17,952 bases of DNA from Actinomycetes bacterium (GTDB lineage: Bacteria > Actinomycetota > Acidimicrobiia > Acidimicrobiales > RAAP-2): the NCBI GenBank assembly GCA_021777285.1, contig JAJYDR010000037.1, positions 1-17,952 of the forward strand. The letters are read 5' to 3'. The translations under genes and the position numbers were made by a program. Below are positions 15,252-17,952 of the stretch, piece after piece. The notes under the pieces are model-generated. The model saw only the letters and a list, made by a program, of their open reading frames with translations. It did not search any database and had not been told where the DNA came from. The stretch's first letter is position 1. Each line of letters starts with the position of its first letter.

Positions 15252-15292
15252 GTGGAGTTGACTGCTCATTATTCGTACATCACAAACTCCAC
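15252..15292. promoter_or_regulatory. Inverted repeat between the winged-helix regulator and the 50-aa gene
   Basis: GTGGAGTT (15252-15259) and AACTCCAC (15285-15292) are perfect 8-bp arms with a 25-nt spacer; their centres are about three helical turns apart. It could be an operator for the divergent regulator. In the plus-strand RNA it would fold into a stem touching the ribosome-binding site GAGGAG (15293-15298). TTGACT at 15258-15263 is a possible -35 without a convincing -10. Confidence 0.5.
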
Positions 15293-15302
15293 GAGGAGCA
15301 TC

Positions 15303-15455
15303 ATGCGAAAACGACGGAAATCCCTACTAGATGGCATTGACACGCGATGGGCGCCAGTTGACACCGACGTCCCCACTGGGCGGCGTCATACCGATGACCC
15401 GTGCTGTGCGCATTTCGTTGGCGACTCCTCGCCTGTAGCGCTCATCGCGCACTGA
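15303..15455 (+). CDS. Small Cys-Cys hypothetical protein (50 aa)
   Basis: The ATG at 15303 has an excellent ribosome-binding site (GAGGAG, 4 nt upstream), which argues for a real gene. The peptide starts very basic (MRKRRKSLLDG), then reads RWAPVDTDVPTGRRHTDD followed by PCCAHFVGDSSPVALIAH. The His and adjacent Cys pair (HTDDPCC, then H) could bind metal or sense redox state. There is no signal peptide or membrane span. No family is recognised. The longer frame from 15141 overlaps the regulator gene and is not preferred. It is divergent from the winged-helix regulator. Confidence 0.6.
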   Translation: MRKRRKSLLDGIDTRWAPVDTDVPTGRRHTDDPCCAHFVGDSSPVALIAH

Positions 15456-15457
15456 TT

Positions 15458-15548
15458 CGACCACCTAGACGTCATTCCTGTCCTAGCACCGCCTTGCTCA
15501 TCGCAGGCAAGTCTGATTCCGCTTCCGGGCGCCACGCCCAGGTGGTCG
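15458..15548 (+). promoter_or_regulatory. Long-range 9-bp inverted repeat upstream of the iron permease-like gene
   Basis: CGACCACCT (15458-15466) and AGGTGGTCG (15540-15548) are perfect 9-bp arms. Shorter helices can form between them: AGAC (15467-15470) with GTCT (15511-15514), and CTTGC (15493-15497) with GCAAG (15507-15511), which share one base. The element ends 54 nt before the start codon at 15603 and begins 2 nt after the stop of the 50-aa gene. It does not match a riboswitch class that I know. Confidence 0.4.
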
Positions 15549-15602
15549 TATGAGCGGAGTCGGGCGACAGTCATCATCCGCCCCCAACGATCGTCAGGGA
15601 CT

Positions 15603-16007
15603 ATGAACACAATCGAAAGCAACGTCGCCATGCGACGCGTCAGCAGGATCTTGCAGTGGGTCGGCGGCTTCACGTCTCGATCCAGTGTCGCGGCCACCAT
15701 GGCGATCGTGATGTTGGCATTCCTCGTATCAATGTCGATCGCCGGTTTCCCCACTCGTTGGCAGACCGACATGTCCACGACAGCCGAATCGATCACGTTG
15801 GTCATGCTGTTCGTGATCCAGCACACGCAGAGTCGCCAACAAATCGCCCTGCAACTGAAATTGGATGAGCTCATTCGGTCGTCGCCGCATGCCGACGACC
15901 ACCTCGTGCACATCGAATTAGCGGCGGACGCGGAGTTGATCGAACGTGAACAGGGTCAAGTCGCACACCACGAGTCGCTGCGAGAAGCGCTCGCGAGCGA
16001 CGAGTGA
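15603..16007 (+). CDS. Low-affinity iron permease-like small membrane protein
   Basis: A 134-aa protein with two membrane helices, residues 29-48 (VAATMAIVMLAFLVSMSIAG) and about 61-76, leading into FVIQHTQSRQQIALQLKLDELIR (70-92). The phrase FxIQxTQxRxxxAxQLKLDELI is the signature of the bacterial family named after yeast low-affinity iron permease (PF04120). Iron transport in bacteria is not proven for it. The C-terminal acidic helix (HIELAADAELIEREQGQ) is also typical of the family. The ATG has only a weak ribosome-binding site (AGGG close by). A predicted folded leader lies upstream. Confidence 0.85.
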   Translation: MNTIESNVAMRRVSRILQWVGGFTSRSSVAATMAIVMLAFLVSMSIAGFPTRWQTDMSTTAESITLVMLFVIQHTQSRQQIALQLKLDELIRSSPHADDHLVHIELAADAELIEREQGQVAHHESLREALASDE

Positions 16008-16049
16008 CGAGACCTTCCAGCACCTTGGGACCACCTTGACACCGCGGAG

Positions 16050-16100
16050 CGATGAATCGAAACGTCCCAGGAATTCGTTTCCTGCGCCAAGAATTCATCG
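16050..16100 (+). terminator. Nested stem-loop downstream of the iron permease-like gene
   Basis: Outer arms CGATGAAT (16050-16057) and ATTCATCG (16093-16100) are perfect. Inside, CAGGAA and TTCCTG form a 6-bp stem with a 5-nt loop. It begins 42 nt after the stop codon. It may end or protect the transcript; there is no T-run. Confidence 0.4.
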
Positions 16101-16195
16101 GCAGAAATGCGCACCGTTGACACTTCTGACCGACGAAACTACCTCGTGGCCCGTGACACAAGCGACACTCACCAAAGACTGTGGGTGTTGATTTG

Positions 16196-16217
16196 GTGGA
16201 CCTTGAAGGACACAATA
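16196..16217. repeat. Imperfect direct repeat, left copy
   Basis: This 22-nt element reads GTGGACCTTG, four variable bases, then ACACAATA. It matches 18 of 22 bases of the copy at 17107-17128, in the same orientation, 911 bp away on the other side of the Phd/PIN module. Confidence 0.6.
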
Positions 16218-16321
16218 GGGACCGAAAACACCCGGCATTGAGGACTTTCACTGGCTGATGAGCGATTCGCCCACCTCAACCACTGGCGAAGGCAGTCGCG
16301 CTCTGACCTGGTGATCCAGGC

Positions 16322-16352
16322 CGTAGCAACTTGTCGCTAACTGTGCTACGAT
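16322..16352 (+). promoter_or_regulatory. Promoter and operator of the Phd/PIN module
   Basis: CGTAGCA (16322-16328) and TGCTACG (16344-16350) form a perfect 7-bp inverted repeat. The right arm overlaps a -10-like TACGAT (16347-16352), which ends 6 nt before the GTG start and predicts a leaderless transcript. This is the usual arrangement for autorepression by a Phd/YefM antitoxin. Confidence 0.55.
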
Positions 16353-16358
16353 TTTCTC

Positions 16359-16607
16359 GTGACCAAGACCATCGCGCAGCGTGAACTGCGCAATGACAAC
16401 GCCAAGGTGATCGATGAAGTAGTTGCTGGCGAAAGTTTCGTCGTAACCCGCAATGGAGTCCCCGTCGCCGAATTGCTCCCTCTTCGTTCGCTACGACGCA
16501 CGGTGGTGCCCAAATCCAGCATCGCAATGTTCATTGATACTGGGCGCCGCATCGATGCGAAACTTTTTCGGGCCGACCTCGACAACCTCATCAACCAGGA
16601 TCTCTAG
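16359..16607 (+). CDS. Type II antitoxin, Phd/YefM family
   Basis: An 82-aa antitoxin. The N-terminal 45 residues carry the Phd/YefM DNA-binding dimer fold (TIAQRELRNDNAKVIDEVVAG, then ESFVVTRNGVPVAELLPL). The C-terminal part, with hydrophobic and charged residues (ELLPLRSLRRTV to NLINQDL), should wrap the toxin. It neutralises the PIN toxin and represses the operon. The GTG at 16359 has no ribosome-binding site, which fits leaderless translation. Its stop codon abuts the toxin ATG with no gap, the usual antitoxin-first order. Confidence 0.9.
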   Translation: MTKTIAQRELRNDNAKVIDEVVAGESFVVTRNGVPVAELLPLRSLRRTVVPKSSIAMFIDTGRRIDAKLFRADLDNLINQDL

Positions 16608-17003
16608 ATGACTACGGGGCTACTTGACACCTCAGTGGTCATCGACTGGCAAGATCCTTCGGTCCAAAGAGCCCTACCTGAAGAGATTGCCGTCAGCGCG
16701 ATAACGCTTGCAGAATTAGCCGCCGGCCCGATTCTGGCATCCACCGTCAACGAGCAATCAATTCGTCAGGCGCGTCTGCAGCAAACCGAAGCAACCTTCG
16801 AACCAATCCCCTTTGATGCAGCAGCCGCGCGAAGTTTTGGCCAGATTGTTGCGGCCGTTGCGAGTACTGGTCGCTCCCACCGATCGCGCATGACGAATCT
16901 ACTTATCGCCGCAATCGCTCACGCCAATGGCTTCGAACTCTATACCCGTAACCCAGGCGACTTCGTCGGCCTAGAAGAACTGATTCACGTCATTACTGTT
17001 TGA
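16608..17003 (+). CDS. vapC: PIN-domain ribonuclease toxin (VapC-like)
   Basis: A 131-aa PIN-domain protein, expected to cleave RNA with Mg2+ or Mn2+ and arrest growth when free of antitoxin. Acidic residues are Asp7 (GLLDTSVVIDW), Glu36 (ITLAELAAG) and Asp118 (YTRNPGDF). At the third canonical position, usually Asp in D-LIAA, this protein has Asn97 (SRMTNLLIAAIAHANG; codon AAT at 16896). The substitution may weaken metal binding, or a nearby residue may compensate. The length is normal. It is coupled directly to the Phd-type antitoxin. Confidence 0.9.
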   Translation: MTTGLLDTSVVIDWQDPSVQRALPEEIAVSAITLAELAAGPILASTVNEQSIRQARLQQTEATFEPIPFDAAAARSFGQIVAAVASTGRSHRSRMTNLLIAAIAHANGFELYTRNPGDFVGLEELIHVITV

Positions 17004-17106
17004 ACGGCGTGCGATTCGACCAGGTTGACTTCGTAGACAGTGAACCTTACAAAAAACTCGAAACCGTTAACTGTGTGATCAGAACTGGTTCTCATTTTGC
17101 CTAGGA

Positions 17107-17128
17107 GTGGACCTTGGGTCACACAATA
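17107..17128. repeat. Imperfect direct repeat, right copy
   Basis: GTGGACCTTG, four variable bases, then ACACAATA, the partner of 16196-16217. It lies in the 269-bp gap between the two convergent toxin-antitoxin modules (17004-17272). That gap holds no supported gene. It also has a small palindrome AGAAC-TG-GTTCT just upstream of the repeat, and a CCTCA/TGAGG hairpin over the HigA stop codon (17271-17285). Confidence 0.6.
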
Positions 17129-17272
17129 AGAATCAGGTTCCAGCGGTCAGTGAGTTATCAACCAGCCCACATCATCAGGGACAGCCCAAGATCAGACGCA
17201 CCATCGACAGTTCGAATCTGACCACCCATTAAGTAAGTGGTCGTGACGCGTGTTCGGCATTTCAACCTGTCC

Positions 17273-17581
17273 TCACGCAATGAGGAAGCGATCGTCCCCG
17301 ATAGTCACCTCGACGCGTAATTCACCACCGAGTGCCTCGACATACTTGCGAAGAGTGTCGAGCTGAGCACGCTCGATATCGCCATGCTCAATCCGTGAGA
17401 CTCGGTTCTGACTGACCTTTAACCGCTCCGCCAGTTCCACTTGAGACATATCAGATGCCTTGCGCAGTTCCCGAAGACGGAACGCATGAACTTCTTCCAA
17501 CATGCGCTTCTTGTGCGCATCAACGCTCTTTCGATTAACCGGACGTTTTGTCAGCATTCCTTCAAGATTCTTTGTCATCAT
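17273..17581 (-). CDS. higA: HigA-type antitoxin (XRE helix-turn-helix)
   Basis: A 102-aa Cro/XRE protein with helix-turn-helix MSQVELAERLKVSQNRVSRI (45-64), followed by LDTLRKYVEALGGELRVEV, the typical HigA dimer tail. It should bind the HigB toxin and repress the operon. The start is ATG 17581 or the next ATG at 17578; AAGGGGA of the toxin end provides the ribosome-binding site. It overlaps the toxin stop by 1 nt. The toxin-first order is the HigBA hallmark. Confidence 0.9.
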   Translation of the reverse strand: MMTKNLEGMLTKRPVNRKSVDAHKKRMLEEVHAFRLRELRKASDMSQVELAERLKVSQNRVSRIEHGDIERAQLDTLRKYVEALGGELRVEVTIGDDRFLIA

Positions 17582-17931
17582 TATTCCCCTTTCAGCCTTC
17601 TCACGTGTTCATCGAATTTGTCATCAGCCACGGGAACATTGACCTCGTACCACTTCTTCCAGTCACCTGATTTATCTCCTGCGACCAGCAGCACTCCGTT
17701 ACGCTCGACATCAAAGGCGAAAAGGATCCGTAACTCCGATCGTCCCTTGGAACCCGGTCGTAACTCCTTCATATTCTTGTGCCGCGACGTCTTCACAGCG
17801 TCGACCAGGGGACGACCCAGTTGTGAACCGCGTTCTGCCAATAACTCAAGTGCGGCAACTACTTGTTCGTAAGTGTCCTGGTCGAGTTCGTCGAGCCACA
17901 ACTCCACGTATTCGATGTTCACTTCCCACAC
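17581..17931 (-). CDS. higB: HigB-type toxin (RelE/ParE superfamily, Gp49-like)
   Basis: A 116-aa toxin of the phage Gp49-like HigB group, which cleaves mRNA at the ribosome. Motifs are EYVELWLDELDQDTYEQVV, ERGSQLGRPLVDAVKTSRHK, NMKELRPGSKGRSELRILFAF and LLVAGDKSGDWKKWYEVNVP. I place the start at GTG 17931 instead of ATG 17940. A TATAAT hexamer overlaps that ATG and would start transcription at the GTG, and family members often begin with WEV after the start. If the TATAAT is fortuitous, the ATG adds three residues. It is followed by higA with a 1-nt overlap. Confidence 0.88.
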   Translation of the reverse strand: MWEVNIEYVELWLDELDQDTYEQVVAALELLAERGSQLGRPLVDAVKTSRHKNMKELRPGSKGRSELRILFAFDVERNGVLLVAGDKSGDWKKWYEVNVPVADDKFDEHVRRLKGE

Positions 17932-17938
17932 GAGATTC

Positions 17939-17944
17939 ATTATA
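17939..17944 (-). promoter_or_regulatory. -10 element of the higBA operon
   Basis: The minus strand reads TATAAT, ending 7 nt before the GTG at 17931. This predicts a leaderless transcript. The -35 region would lie beyond the window edge and cannot be checked. Confidence 0.45.
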
Positions 17945-17952
17945 CAACACCT

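Larger units (their letters stand above)
16008..16322. other. Gene-free stretch before the toxin-antitoxin module
   Basis: No supported gene lies here. It contains a nested hairpin region (16050-16100), an imperfect direct repeat (16196-16217) shared with the far side of the toxin-antitoxin pair, an inverted repeat GGGTGTT/AACACCC (16183-16189 and 16227-16233) around that repeat, and a 5-bp hairpin CCTGG-TGAT-CCAGG near 16307-16320. These fit a decayed mobile-element end, but no transposase remnant was recognised. Confidence 0.4.

Noticed and set aside
16051..16122. A 22-codon plus-strand ORF downstream of the iron permease-like gene
   Set aside because: The GGAG is only 2 nt from the ATG, and the frame coincides with the nested hairpin; nothing else supports coding.
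17206..17222. T-arm-like sequence GACAG-TTCGAAT-CTGAC, a possible tRNA fragment or attachment site
   Set aside because: One of five stem pairs is mismatched, no acceptor or anticodon arm can be found nearby, and no integrase is present.

Overview
The window looks like chromosomal DNA of a high-GC actinomycete, most probably a member of the Acidimicrobiia. Clues are an InhA-type enoyl-ACP reductase, GAF-ANTAR regulators, a small DUF6458-type membrane protein, many GTG starts, and several genes whose -10 box sits directly before the start codon (leaderless). This assignment is an inference from gene content only. No rRNA, tRNA, CRISPR array or intact transposase was found.

Layout. (1) Positions 3-416: the 3' end of an InhA/FabI-type reductase. 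(2) 413-5263, minus strand: a run of four membrane transport genes, transcribed as DHA2 MFS exporter, YczE-like protein, LysE/RhtB exporter, ABC half-exporter. A small secreted neocarzinostatin-fold protein lies just upstream (5345-5779). (3) 6054-7559, plus: a nitronate monooxygenase-like flavoenzyme. (4) 7764-8824, minus: two related small membrane proteins, each behind an extended -10 promoter of nearly the same sequence, plus two very short ORFs (45 and 22 codons) tightly coupled to the first. (5) 9043-14332, minus: a glycosyltransferase, an (alpha/alpha) toroid-like protein and a GH130 enzyme joined by ATGA overlaps, followed by two GAF-ANTAR regulator genes. (6) 14529-16007: a 63-aa membrane protein, a winged-helix regulator divergent from a 50-aa peptide gene, and a low-affinity iron permease-like protein. 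(7) 16196-17944: two toxin-antitoxin modules (Phd/PIN and HigBA) in convergent orientation. The first is flanked by imperfect direct repeats.

How the parts may work together. The GT4-toroid-GH130 trio is translationally coupled and probably makes and trims one glycan, plausibly a mannose polymer. The two ANTAR proteins downstream are expected to bind RNA and act as antiterminators. Several short genes here (starts at 8219, 8742, 14720, 15303) have stem-loops abutting, near or covering the ribosome-binding region, so leader-RNA control may be common in this stretch. The right end is an accessory toxin-antitoxin island. All functions are predictions from sequence motifs; no database search was run.
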